From Sipunculus nudus (taxonomy: Eukaryota; Annelida; Sipuncula; Golfingiida; Sipunculidae): a stretch of DNA of 64,000 nt. The DNA is taken from contig CM049307.1 in the NCBI GenBank assembly GCA_026874595.1, positions 97,068,330 to 97,132,329 on the forward strand, read 5' to 3'. A program made the translations under genes and the position numbers. The notes beneath the pieces were generated by a model. That model searched no databases. It saw only the letters and a program-made list of their open reading frames with translations, and was not told where the DNA came from. Below are positions 46,651 to 59,769 of this stretch, one piece after another; position 1 is the first letter of the stretch; each line of letters begins with the position of its first letter.

Positions 46651-49600
46651 TATCTTCTGCAGTATACGAATTGCTGATGAAAACATTTAAAAATGTTCAA
46701 AGAAGCTTAAAGTAGGGTATATATTTTGAATTGGTGAACAGATATCCTTTAACATCTTTACGGTGTTACCATGGGAACTATCGTGCACCAAAGTCCAAGA
46801 TTTGGTGCTGCTTTTAAGCGTATTTGAGCCCTGATGCCTGGTAAGAATTATTCCAGTTCTCCTTCCAGGCATAATCTTCACATACAGTAGAACCTCCAAA
46901 TTACGGACACTGTCGGGGCCGGACATTTTGCCCGCAATAGAGAGGTGCCCTTGGTAGGGAGTTTATAGATTTCGGGACCTTCTTTTAAGGGAATGTGTGT
47001 AAGTGGCCGTAAATAGGAGGTGCCCTTAGTAAAGAAGTGACCGTAAGAAGAGGTTTCACTGTGCATTTTTAGCTATAAAATGCTGCACAACAGGCTCGGA
47101 GTGGAAAGCGACGTTGTCAAGTTTTTCCTGTGCAGCTGACTCGGCCTTGACATGACTTTGTTAGAATACATTTCATTTGGCTTCCTGTTTACATCCGGGG
47201 CTTGAAGTCAGCGAATTTGGTCGAGGAGTTCCGAGCACATTGAAAGCATATAACTTCTGGACTTAATACGTATGGACATAACACAGGATTGCCAGTTGTA
47301 AATGTGATAGGGGGACAGCAGTCTGTAAAATTATTGTGGCATGTAATCTGAAGTATATGGAACCCATATATGGAGAAAAAAGATAGAAAATGTGTGGTTT
47401 CTTTGTGCAAAACTGTGCCAGGAACAAACTTCGAATGATATAATTCAAAATTATTCAAATTTTAACAGAGTAGCCTTATGACCTCTGACCTCATTAAGTA
47501 TGCGTGAATTTTGCCTTAAATCTAACTCGGGCGAGATAGTCTATTGGCTAGAAGTAATTGGGAGTTTCATGAAAATCCTTTTAAAAGCCCACGTAAGTTA
47601 TTTCGGCGACACTTAAAGTAAACAGACGGACAACGGACGGACGGACAGATCACGACGGAAGGACGGACGAACGGATGCACCGCGTGTATGCCATATTATG
47701 GATCGTCACAGAACATGTTTAAATACAGGGAGACGACGACTTGACGGATAAAAATAAATAGATCCGTGACTTCTAGATCTAAATATCAACCAAAGGCTAT
47801 TTAAGAGGTGACAATGACAATTAGAGCTCAGATTGTTACAGGTACCTTACACTAGCGAACTGATGAACAAACTTTACTTAAGGAGATAATAATTTATCAT
47901 CAATGACTTTCTTAAATGTCCACATTCTGCGCTACCAGTTTATTCTGGCTCAGCAAAAACTTTCTCCTGTAATCCTCACCCACACACGGACTTCAATTCG
48001 CAAGTTTCATGTGTTATGGTTCTGTGTGTTAGTAAACACAACCCATCTGTGTCTGTTAACCGCTACAAGACTGCGTCAAAAGAGTTCGATCTTGAGCATG
48101 CATGGGAGAAAAAAATCTTGATTTGTGAAGTTGCGTGGTACGACCACCAGATGGCCTACATGCTATGTTTATTTTTAGCGCCTCCGATCGGGCCCGAAGT
48201 GAGTTTTTTTTTATTTATGCACAAGAGTAATCAAACAGTTTTAAAATGGAATACTAGCACATACCATATGTATACATCGTCATATACCTGGCCGGATGAC
48301 GAAGTCACCAATATAACCCAGATATAACTGCAAAACCAGAGATACTATGAAAAAAAAAATTAGGCAAAATGTTTTATATGTAGCTTCTAGAAATGTTCAA
48401 AGTGTAAGGGAGACCACAAATTAATTCGTGTGGGTTAAAAAAAACTTTTCTGGTGAACCTTAGAGACCATGATCCAAGATTTATAATATCTGATTAACCA
48501 ATACCCATTTCTAAACCTTAGAGTCGTAAAACGAAAGCAGTTGTACACACGGATATATCTGGGCATTGTTTCACTGCAATGCAAAAAAGCCTACATTAAA
48601 ATGCAGTCACATCCGAAATCCTTTGATCCGTTTGTTTAACGGATGTATATAAATTGGAACTAAACTTCCGCCGGAAGTTAATTTTATTTAATGTTTATGG
48701 TTTACGCTTATGAGATATTTGGAGCAGAAATATATTACTTTGTTGTGGTGTTTTAACGATCACTGAGAGACACAGAAATATCCCTGACATGATACTACAG
48801 CATTCAAATAAATATAAAATATAAGAAAAAAGAACAATTATTTAAAATTATACAATTATAAAGTTTAAAAACGTATCTGATGATAAAATCAAAAAGTATT
48901 ATTAAAAAATCTATAAGCATAATGAGAGAAAGGTAATCCTAAATCTCGAGAAACCATTTAACTCCAGGTGTCGAGCATTTCATTATTTATAAAAACAAAC
49001 TTCACAAAACAACCTTTCCCTGGATTTCTCTGATGAACTTTCTAAATCCCTCGAATAATATTTCGATATATTTCTACAGTTTGATGCAGTATTGCTGTCG
49101 AGTCCACACTGTATCTTCGTCTAAGTGAGAGTCCAGGTCGGTCGAGTCGAAGTCGGAATCCTTCAGGTTCGTGTCAAAGTCCACCTACTACGTTTCTTTT
49201 GGAAATCTGAGTCGATGACCGAGTCTGAATAAAATAAGCACCTCCGCCATGAGGGTATGCGTTAACCCCTATTGGTGTGTGTTTAAGATTTTGGTGCACA
49301 TGGTCATGATCAAGGAACGTCTTCAAGGATTATTCACATATTTACTGTCATTTATGAACGAATGAACCTGGGAATATGGGCCGAATAAGCAAATACAAAG
49401 ACATGACGGAGGCTTGCATTCCTCGAAATGCTTATTCTAGTTATTTTTTTTTATTAAGAAACCACTTTAAACTAGACTATAAGATAAACTTGTCCGTTGG
49501 TTCACACGTTTTCTCAAACTTGGATGAATAGTTATTTGGAAAACCCGATGATGAGAGAAAACTGTAATGATACAGATATATAAAGTTTCATTCAATTTTC

Positions 49601-50780
49601 ATTTAAATGTCGGCTCTAAAAAAGTTAAAACCCCCATCTGATAGGATTTGTTTTCTATTTAATCATAAAAGAGGACAATATATCGAACTGGAAAGATTCA
49701 TATTGATATTGAGTCTCAAGTATTACTACATTGTAAAGTCCCACTGAAGACCGCATGGGTGTAATTAAATTTGTAACTAGTTTATCTACAGATAAAGTCT
49801 AAAGACATGCAGAAAATTCAGTACATCTTATTTTTACCTGTCATAATGATGTGCCGTTTATAAAGTTACTACACCTCACACAGGACCATTTTAAAATTTG
49901 CCAGTTACAGCTGAGCAAGACAGCATGCACAACAGTGGATACATGGACTATGAAGTCAAAGCTAAAATGGTAGATCTAAAAGTATAAAATAACAGTAGAA
50001 GGTCTGACCTCTTTTTCATGTTCTCTTAATACTAAAAAAAAATACTTAAATACGTGTTGGTGGTGTGGTTTACAATATGTACATGAGAACTTAAGTGACA
50101 GAGTATTTTTATACTGAACTTAAGACACTGGGAACAAGCGCAAGTTATTACTTTGCCTTAAAGATGTACTTAAACAGCATAGGATACTAAAGAAATTCAA
50201 ATAGTGACCTTTACTTGGAGTAGGTAGAAAAATGACGATTGAAAATTAACAAAAAAAAAAGTTTCGTTTTTATGTTAGCACCGCTCTCACAAATTTACCC
50301 TCCCCCTTCAAAAAAAATATTTTTACTTTTTCAGTAGTAATTCACTTATATTGAGCTAAAGCCGCATGGGTATTTCTTTCAAGCGATAAAATAATAAACC
50401 TTCGACAAAATTTCGATTTGTTACGATTGCACCATTTATTCTCTAGCAAAACAATTATGTTATCATGTTGTACCCTATCATATGATTTTATCGAAATCTA
50501 AAATTAAAAATTAATAAATCGGCCTCCTCAACGGATTTGGGGAAAATGCGCCTAAGAAACAAACTGATTTGGGTCTGAATAATTACTCGATTAACAGCTA
50601 GCCCTGTTGCATACCGGTCAATGACATCTTGAAATATTATGTTAAACTGCACTACAATATCTTACTATCATGGTATTTTCAGTCAATGTAGGGTTATCCA
50701 GTCCTGAGGTACTCAACTGCAGCACTGAGCAGCACCAACTGGGACTGAACAGGCCAGTAGGACCTGAAAAAGCCAACTGG
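46651..50780. other. Intergenic DNA, no gene supported
   Basis: At 47625-47690 there is a gacggacaacggacggacgg-type tract, like those near 40850-40880 and 39850, which seem to be ends of dispersed repeats. The third gagtcc-rich stretch lies at 49090-49235. Frames such as 47903-48121 and 48016-48327 have no recognisable product. Confidence 0.45.
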
Positions 50781-50789
50781 ACCCGTGAG

Positions 50790-51290
50790 TCCCATCTGAG
50801 TAGCTACTTCAATTCATCTGTAAGTGTCCTCACATGGAATTCATCTGAGTAGCTGCATCAACTGCTCTGTGTCCTCCAAGGGAGTTCATCTGAGTAGCTG
50901 TGTCAAATGCTCGTTTGCTCCAAATTTTATCTGAAACGTCCCTTGCCTATTTTACCCAAGCAGCTTGGTACAATCTACATAAAAGGCCCTCCTGTCCAGT
51001 TTATCTGAATGGTTTGATATTTTTTTTCTTAAAAGGTTCCTTTGTCCATTTACCTGAGTAGCTAGACAAACTCTACTTAAGATGCCCTCTTATTCAGGAA
51101 TTGCCTGATAAATTCTTCTTAAATTGTCCTCTTTGTCAAGTTTTAACAAGTACCTTAATAAATACTTCTTTCAAGGTCCTCTTGGTTTGTTTATCTTAGT
51201 AGTTTGATAAATTCTTCGTTAAAGATCATTTGGTCCAGTTTATGTGGCTTGATAGTTCTTTTTTAAAAGTCCTTGCCCAGTTCGTCAATT
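50790..51290. repeat. Degenerate tandem repeat, about 55-70 bp units
   Basis: Recurring motifs are catctgagtagctg, tttacctgagtagcta, tttatcttagtagtttgata and ataaattcttc(t/g)taaa, each followed by a gtcct/gccct step. The units are highly diverged. No conserved frame exists. Confidence 0.6.
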
Positions 51291-53189
51291 TGTCTGTATT
51301 GTACGCTGGTTCCAATCTTTCCGCTTGGCTGAGCAGCTACATGTACATGGCTCCTGACATATTTTTTTATCACGGAGTGTAGCTAATACACAATATATGG
51401 TGTCCTATGGAGAGCAACATGGAATGCACATGTCTAGCACAGTGCCAGACCAAACCTTGGATATATACACATATAAAACATCTGATAGTATCTGATCTAA
51501 TTTCACATTCCCAACAAGCCCCGTCTTTTCACATCCGGTATATTGGAATTTCAGGAGTTTCTTCAGTTTTAAATATGTAGCTAGGGAAAGTAAACTTAGC
51601 TGGGTATAGAACATACTCGGTTTACCAATAGTATTTTTCAGCCTTTTATGAGACCATCGGGAATTCCGTAATAAACGCTGTAAATGTGAAATTTTTACCG
51701 ATTTTATTCTTGTGCACAGTCAGAGGATTGCCAGTTCCAATGTAACCAGTCATTAACTGTGAAAAATACTATTCGTTATCGCGTGTAAGCGCATTTTGAT
51801 TTAGGCCCGGGCGACGAAATGTGGAAAAAATGGCAGTCTTTCAAACCATATCTATAATAGTTAAGAACTGCCGTGATTAACCGAATTTAAGTAACCTTTC
51901 TGGTATTGATGGTTAAAGTTTTGTCTATTCTATTACAATTAGTTGGAAAATGTGTAAAATTCGCATAAAACACGTTTGATAAGACTGTTTTCATTGGGCC
52001 CGGTTTTTAGTAGGCCCCAAATTTAGGTAAATTGAGCCTTACAAACATTTAGAATTTAGCACTAAAAAAACGAATTTTCACCCAAATTTTAATTTAATTG
52101 GGATGGATAAGACGCAGTCCTCGGGATTAAATCAAATTCAGGACCATTTCTAATACCCAAGGGTTATTTTCAAGTGTATAATTGGGCCCGGGTTTCTCAG
52201 TTTGGTCTCGTTTCAGTGTGTCTCGCATACCATCTATTGGTGATAACAAACACTGGAGTGTTAAGGGCCGTTTTATTTTTTAAAAGAAAGATCATATTTT
52301 GTTTGATTTTGGAAAAAAAAGTATAATCAAACATCGAAAATTTTGCTGGAACCAATGACTTATTATGAATTAGGAACGGATTCTTGCCACTATCTGTAAG
52401 AAAGCAGTGCCTATATCGAGGGGTTCCTCTGTATATAATTTTCTATTTAATTTGTAACATGGGTGAGATAATTACATCAGATATATTGATCTTTAAGACA
52501 ATAAATTAAACTGTATGGCTCACTTATGTTAGACCTTGTGGTATTCATAGTATCTTAATACACTGATGTCCACAACTGCATCAGTTTCGTTGGACGGAGA
52601 TTTAATAATACACTGTCTGATATTTACGACAAGTCGCGATAACGACAGATCACGCAAATACAATAGGCAGCAGCAATTAAACCTCGGGGGCTGCCTCGCG
52701 TGTTCCTTTGACGCTGCACATCGATCCCAGTGCTTACTCCATCTTATTAAAGCTCCTTGGTTGGACTTACCACTTTCGATTCTTGGTCTTCTCAGTCTGT
52801 TCATTCTTGTGTAATTCTCAACTTTACTGGGAACTGGAATCAGTTCCAGCCATAACAGATATAAGAAGTAGATCCAGTCCTGATTTGCATGGTTCTATCG
52901 ACCACACTCATTATCTCCTGAGTTTAGAGGGTGAGGTTTTGTGGTATAGACCTGTGTCAGGGGTCTTACTGGAGGGAACAGTCCGTCAGCTTCACACAGC
53001 ACTAATAACAAGCCTCGCGACATCAAACATTATTTATAATGGGACATATTGCATAATATCACACAGGGGAATATCAGTTATATTTTCAGTTATATTTTCA
53101 CAATGTGATTTTGTTTTTAAAACCGACGAACAAGGAACTTTGATAGTTCCCTCTTCTGGATTATTAAAATAACCAGGAACAAGGCATGC
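51291..53189. other. Intergenic DNA with an unassigned 154-codon frame
   Basis: A plus-strand frame at 52708-53172 and a minus-strand frame at 52529-52804 overlap in slightly GC-richer DNA. I recognise no domain in either product. They may be a degraded mobile-element remnant, but nothing I can name supports that. Confidence 0.35.
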
Positions 53190-53532
53190 TTGGGTCTTAT
53201 TTTTGAGGAAGTAGACTGTATTTCTCGTGATTTTAAAGCGAAGCTACATGTAGCTCATTATAAGTAGGGATCACTGCCCCTATTTATAGATTAAATTTCC
53301 AAAAATAAACTATTGATTACTACAAATAAAGGATGATAAGGTATTAATGGATCACGATGTAGCGATAATGGCCACATGAAGGGGGTAGGATTATGAGTTT
53401 GTTCTGGTTACAATGACGGGTTCAGTGGAAATTCCCTCCTCCTGGTGGGGAAAGGAGGAACCATTCTCAAGTAGTCAAGTTTTCTGATAACTATAATGAA
53501 AGGGAAACTGTGTGGTCCTTGGTCTCACAAAT

Positions 53533-53535
<3 letters not shown>

Positions 53536-53595
<60 letters not shown>
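53536..53595. repeat. (GA)n microsatellite
   Basis: An uninterrupted GA run of about 30 units lies within duplication unit 1. The counterpart in unit 2 (55091-55165) is GA plus GACA. Confidence 0.95.
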
Positions 53596-53598
<3 letters not shown>

Positions 53599-54524
53599 CA
53601 ACCTGCATGTCCAATACTCAATGAACATATAGTTTTAATAATGTTTAGTATATTTAGTAAAACCTGGTCTAACGGCCCACTAAGTTTAGCGATCACCTCA
53701 AGAAAATGACCACTTTTCACGATCCCCATTATTTTTGCTCTTTATATCATATATTTAAACCTCGGAGCAGCAGGCACTTCGTTTTTTTTTCAATTTTAAG
53801 ACCACTTATTATGGTCCGAGTGAGCTGTATTTCCATTATGTGATCAACAAGTGCTGAGCGAATATGCCCAGCCAGGGATAGGGTTGGACCCGAATCAATG
53901 CATTACTTTACTAATTAATACAGAGCAGCAGATCAAAGACGGTGAGGGGAGGGTCAAACACATGAAGGCTAAAAGCAAACCAAAAAAGGTCCTCTCGTCC
54001 GGACAGAAGGTTGTTTCGGCTAAAAAAAACCACCACAGGGCCAGAGCTGGGATATCCGAGTCAAGGTTTCATGGTTCTCTACCGGACCTGCCCTTAATTA
54101 TATACATAAGGCATAAACCCTCTGCTTTTTTAAATTCACTGGTCATTCAACGTTCATGATTGGTTCATATATTAACTCAGTCGTGGCCTAACTGGTTAGA
54201 AACTACCGAGGAAAGTGACTGAGAAATCCTTGCTTAACTCAGCGATGCAAAATAGGATCACGTGACACTGACAGTCATACAAAATGTACATAATAGTCAC
54301 TCTTATCGTGTATATAGAACTGCAGTCGGACATCTGGGCTGATATATATTTTCATTGGGATTATTTGTATTCATTTCATTGATCCGTGGTTGATAACACT
54401 CCCATGTTAATATAAAACAAGCACTTATTATACGTAATGTACAATGTCTAGTTAATACTTAATGTGATGTTCTATTCACTTTTTTAGTTTGATTTTTACT
54501 GAAATTATTTCTTTTCATCCATTA

Positions 54525-54750
54525 AGAGTTGGTGGACCACAGGCTTCCGTTGGCTAGAGGTAAAGCAAGGAGGTTACCTCCTCGGGTAGTGCACGGGGGT
54601 CAAAACTGGGAGGTCGTGAGTTCGAATCTCGGCCACTTCATGGTCGGCCCCCACAGAGGGCGATCGATTGGTCCTGATTTAATTAATCACGCACCTCCCT
54701 CCTGGTCGACGAACCCTGCTGGGGTCGTGTTTTTTAGGATGTACCCTTAA
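54525..54750 (+). mobile_element. tRNA-derived SINE, copy 1
   Basis: The head has gttggctagaggtaaagc and then the B-box gtgagttcgaatctcggcc. It is followed by a body with cccccacagagggcgatcg also found in the other copies (cccccacccagggtgagcgc). It looks 3'-truncated. Confidence 0.65.
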
Positions 54751-55087
54751 TCGTATTTCTCCAGAATTTAACGTGAAGCTAAATATAGCTCATTCTATGC
54801 ATGGGACGACTCCCCCTATTTATAGATTAAATTTCCAAATATAGAATACTGATTACTACAAATAAAGGATGATAAGGTATTAGTGGATCATGATGCAGCG
54901 ATAAGGGCCACATGTAGGAGCTAGGATTATGATTTTGTTCTGTGTTCTGGTTATAAAGACGGGTTCAGTGGAAATTACCTCCTCCTGGTTGAAAGTTGAG
55001 GAACCATTCTAAAAGCAGACAAGTGATAAAAATAATGAAAGAGAAAATGTGTAGTCCTGGGTCTCACGAATATACCGGTATAAATTA

Positions 55088-55127
<40 letters not shown>

Positions 55128-56175
55128 CAGACAGACAGACAGACAGGGAGAGAGAGAGAGAATATGAGTGTAAAACGGATGAATACTGAGTGAACATGTA
55201 GTTTTAGAATGATTGGTATATTTAGTAAAACCTCGTCGAACGCCTACCTTAGTTCAGCAACAACCTCAAAATAATCGCCGTTATTTTTGCTCTTTATATT
55301 ATACATTTTAACCTTGAAATAGCAGACACCTCGTTTTTTTTTCATTGAGTAAGCAATGCCTAGCCAGGCGTATACTAGCCTAGAGTTGGTCACGCTTCAA
55401 TGCATTACATTACTAATAATTAGTACAGAGCAACATGTACAGGGCTTAGATCAAGGTATGTTCATGGACCAGTACTGGGATGTTTGAGTCAAGGTTTCAT
55501 CTATCGGACCTGTCGTTTATCATATGCATAAGGCATAACCCCTTACAATTAAATATTCATAAAATTCTAGCTGGTTAGAAATTATTAAACGACCGACTAA
55601 TGCGACTGAGTACTCCTTGATTGACTCAGCGATGCAAAGTAGAATCAAGTGGCAGTGACGAGAATATTCACAGAAGGGGCACTATATCGTGTATAGAACT
55701 GCAGTTAGACATCTTGGCTGATATGGTTTTTTTTTCATTAGAATTATTTAATCAGATGTTTGACAGATCCGTGGTTGATGATTACATTCCGCGTAAATAT
55801 CAAACAAGCATTAACACATAAAGTCGTGTGTGATGATTTCAGTTTGATTTTGAAATGAAATTTGAAATGGACAGCCGACTTTCGTTGGCTGGAGGTAGAG
55901 TTTAGGGCTCAAAGCTACGAGATCGCGAGTTCAATCTCGGCAGAGAGGCAAAGTGACTTTTCTAACCCCCCCCCCCCCCCCCCTTATGGTGAACGCTCTG
56001 CAGGCTTAATGGGGAGACTGTACCCCACAGTCGTGCCTCACTCACAAAGAAGTGCGACTTTCGCGGGTTCCTCGACGGTATGCACCCAGTACCCGCAGGT
56101 GCGGTACACAGAGAGCTATTCAGAGAGCTAATCATGTGTTTCCCCCTGTCACGAAGTTCGAGAATGGAAATGAAA
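54751..56175. repeat. Tandem duplication, unit 2 (SINE at its end)
   Basis: This is the diverged second copy of 53190-54750, with its own (GA)n/(GACA)n run at 55091-55165 and its own SINE copy at 55866-56170. The pairwise divergence is obvious by eye, so the duplication is old. Confidence 0.8.
55866..56175 (+). mobile_element. tRNA-derived SINE, copy 2
   Basis: The head is tcgttggctggaggtagag with the B-box-like cgcgagttcaatctcggc. A poly-C run is followed by a body with cttaatggggagactgtacc and ctcactcacaaagaagtgcg, and the tail cctgtcacgaagttcgagaa. Body and tail match copy 3 closely. Confidence 0.7.
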
Positions 56176-57010
56176 TCTGCAGATGTACATAGTATCTAGT
56201 TAAGCCAGCATTTATAAAAATGGTGGCATTACCTCCACACAAAATCAAGAATTAGGAATTTATAGACAGACTGAATGACAGACAGACCGCTGGACAGCTA
56301 GACAGAAGTCAACATGTATCAACCATCATCACTGCAGCAGCAAGGATGATTTAAAGCAACAAATAAGATTCGTAACAAAGTTAGAGATAACGAGATATGA
56401 TGTTTGACTGGAATATGATAAAACATGAAACAGAGGAGAAAGATCAGGTATAATCTTGAAAAAAAAAATACCCCAAAAAACAAAAGAAAAACATTAAAAA
56501 AATTAAAATACAGAAAAAACAAGAATAATTGTGGAATGAAGCAAATATCCTACCTTTGTCTTTTCAAGTTCTTTAATACAGAGGAAACTTTGTAGCCACG
56601 TGCTCGCCGCAGCCTGAACGTAATGACATGTGCATCTCACAGCCCACGGGTTTGATCTGTGCTATTTATAGCCACGCAGGGACACCCACGGAACAATAGT
56701 GAAAGTGAGGTCAACTAGCGCAGAAGCATTTCACAATACTTTACTCCTAATTAATGCGGTATAGATTTGTTTTTCTAGGGACTGATAATTTGTTTACATG
56801 AAACACCTGAACTCCACCCTCAGCATTTTGTTTGTACCTTTCATTAAGCTTTAGTTTCACATTCTTTTCTGATGTAAATATGAGCAAGACAAAGGATACC
56901 TGGGTACAAATAAACGCTTTAATTATGATTTGTGTATAATTCATTATAACACCAACATATCCTAAAGCAGGTAGAGGACAACCTTAGCCACTGGGGAGAT
57001 ATATAGAGTA
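56176..57010. other. Intergenic DNA, nothing recognised
   Basis: A short gaca-rich run lies near 56270-56305 and a homopolymer-rich stretch at 56460-56520. No gene or element is identified. Confidence 0.5.
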
Positions 57011-58410
57011 GTTTCAAGGTAGATGAGGTGAGCAATACAGGTTTAAAAATGGACAGGATGAGCAACATGGGTTTAAGTTTGATGAGGTTAGCAAGACTAG
57101 TTTAAAATGGATTTGAGATTGATGGAGTGAGCTAGATGTGGTAAGACTGAAGAGGTAAGCAAGATGGGCGTGAGACTGATGAGGTCTGCAAGATAGGTTT
57201 AAGACTGAAGAGGTAAGCATGATGGGTTTAAAACTGAACAGGCGAGCAAGACAGGTTTAGCACTGAAGAGATAAGCAAGTTGAGATGTTGTTTGAAGAGG
57301 TAAGCAAGACGATTTAAAACGGAAGAGGTGAGTACGATGGGTTTATGACTGAAGAGGTGAGCAATATAGGTTTAAGACTTAAGAGTTAAGCAAGGTGGGT
57401 TATTGTTTGAAGAGGTAAGAAACATGGGTTTAAGACTTAAGAGGTGTGCAAGATGGGCGTGAGACTGATGAGGTGTGCAAGATGGGTTTAAGACTGAAGA
57501 GGTAGGCAAGATGGGTTTTAGACTGAAGAGGTAAGCAAGATGGGTTTAAGACCAAAGAGGTGAGCAAGATAGGTTTAAGACCAAAGAGGTGAGCAAGATA
57601 GGTTTAAGACTGAAGAGGAAAGCAAGGTGAGTTGTTGTTTGAAGAGTTAAGCAAGATGGGTTTAGGATTGAAGAGGTGGGCAATATAGGTTTAAGACTGA
57701 AGAGGTAAAAAAGATGGGTTTAAGACTGAAGAGGTAAGCAAGATGGGTTTACATTTGAAGAGGTAACCAAGATGGGTTTACGTTTCAAGAGGTAAGCAAC
57801 ATGGGTTTAAGACTGAGGAGGTGTGCAAAGGTAGGTTCAAGACTGAAGAGGTGTGCAAGATAGGTTTAAGACTGAAGAGGTAAGCATGATGGGTTTAAAA
57901 CTGAACAGGTGAGCAAGACAGGTTTAGCACTGAAGAGATAAGCAAGTTGAGATGTTGTTTGAAGAGGAAAGCAAGACGATTTAAAACTGAAGAGGTGAGT
58001 AAGATGGGTTTATGACTGAAGAGGTGAGCAATATAGGTTTAAGACTTAAGAGTCAAGCAAGGTGGGTTATTGTTTGAAGAGGTAAGAAACATGGGTTTAA
58101 GACTTAAGAGGTGTGCAAGATAGGTTTAAGACTGAAGAAGTAAGCAAGATGAGTTTAAGACTGAAGAAGTGAGCAAGATAGGTTTAAGACTTAAGAGGTT
58201 AATAAGATGGGTTTAAGACTGAAAAGGTAAGCAAAATGGGTTTAAGACCTAAGAGGTGTGCAAGATAGGTTTAAGACTGAAGAGGTAAGCAAGATGGGTT
58301 TAAGACTGAAGAGGTGAGCAAGATGGGTTTAAGACTTAAGAGGTAAATAAGATGGGTTTAAGACTGAGGAGGTGAGCAAGATTGGTTTAAAACTAAAGAG
58401 CTAAGGAAGA
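57010..58410. repeat. 29-bp tandem array with a ~660-bp internal duplication
   Basis: About 45 units of the type gggtttaagactgaagaggt followed by aagcaagat occur. Rare variants (tttagcactgaagagataag, ttgagatgttgtttgaagag, ttatgactgaagaggtgagc) occur in the same order from about 57207 and again from about 57868, so a block of about 660 bp was duplicated inside the array. It is non-coding. Confidence 0.9.
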
Positions 58411-59760
58411 TGGGTTTAACTATCTGGGCAGTCATAATCGTATTTTTGGCCAGTTGTTTGCAGAATATAAGTCATGGTGACCTTGTTTCAGGTTTCCAAG
58501 AAAATTTGCCCACAACCACCATGGATGTTGTGTTATTAGATTCTAGGCCTAACAGTTACAATATGTGCCCTGTCATGGCACTCAAAATTATGTTTTTGGT
58601 CAGAGATTTGGAGGATTTAAGTCACCATGACCTTATTTCATGTTTCAAAGGAGATTTGCCCAAGAATTCCCTGGATATTATATAATTGTGCCCTGTCTGA
58701 CTGTCTGGGTGCTCAAAATCATGTTTTTGGCCAGTCACTCAAAGAATATCAGTCATTATGACCCATTTCAAGGTTTCCATTAAGGTTTGTCCTGAACCTC
58801 CCTAGATGTTGCCTCAGAAAATTCTAGGCCTGACAGATACAATCTGAGCACATCTGACCTCCAGGGTAGTCAAACCATGTGTGCTTTTGTTATAGCTCAC
58901 AGAATATAGGTCGGTGTTCTTATTTCATGTTTCCATGGACATTTACTCATGACCTTTCTGACTGTCACATCAGTAGATTCTAGCTGAAATGGAAGTTGTG
59001 CCCCGTCTGACTCTGTGCATGCTCAAAAGCATGTTTCCAGCCAATAGCTTGCAGAATATAGGTAACTGTGACCTAATTTCTGGTTTCCAAGGAGATTTGC
59101 CTAAGACCTCCCAGGACATACAGTTAAAAGGGGGTTAGGGGTTACAGTTTGTGCACTCTTAACGTCCAGACTGCTTCATTTGAAGGTCTCAAAACAGAGA
59201 AAAAAAATGCATAAAAAATAGAAAAAACACAGGTGGCACCACCAGTCTGGTGAAACTCTCCATGATCAATATGCATGGAAAGAATCATGACAATCAATGT
59301 GTCAGTTTTTCAGATACTGACTTAATTTCAGGTGTCCAGGGACATTCTTCACAGACCTCCCTGGATGTTAAGTTAGAAGATTCAAGGTCCAGAGATTAAG
59401 ATTTGTGCCCAGACAGACAGATGGAAGACAGACCTAAAAAGTGATTCCAGTTTTATAAAGTAAACTCATCCTTAAACAGTTTTACAGATGTATAAGGAGG
59501 GTTCAAGCTGTTTACAAGATGAGTTAAGGAAGGTCCAGCTGGGATTTAATGAATTTGTATCAACAAACACACAGAGACAGAAAGAAATAAAATAAAATAT
59601 ACAAAGTACAAGCAGTTGGAATACAATATGTAATTAAAATAAAGAAAGTAAGTCCAGGATTAGTAAGGTGGTTGTAGGAGTAAGATTGGTTCTGAGTGAG
59701 TAAAGTGGATTATCAATGAGTGTTTTCAAGATTAGAAGGGTTATTGCTAGAAGCCTCCTT
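58411..59760. repeat. Degenerate units of the dispersed ~330-bp repeat, then plain DNA
   Basis: Successive blocks share catggtgaccttgtttcagg, tttccaaggagatttgcc, agattctaggcct and tttgtgccc with the array at 41320-42430. The 91-codon frame at 58410-58685 lies within two such blocks and is not taken as a gene. From 59460 to 59760 the DNA leads into the next array. Confidence 0.65.
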
Positions 59761-59769
59761 ATTCATCTT

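Larger units (their letters stand above)
53190..54750. repeat. Tandem duplication, unit 1 (SINE at its end)
   Basis: It shares with unit 2 tatttatagattaaatttcc, ggatgataaggtatta, gacgggttcagtggaaatt, a (GA)n run, tatttagtaaaacct and ttatttttgctctttatat, in the same order. It ends in a tRNA-derived SINE (54525-54750). The offset to unit 2 is about 1535 bp early and about 1335 bp at the SINE, so unit 2 has lost some sequence. Confidence 0.8.

Noticed and set aside
54529-54750. 73-codon ORF as a small gene
   Set aside because: It coincides with a tRNA-derived SINE.
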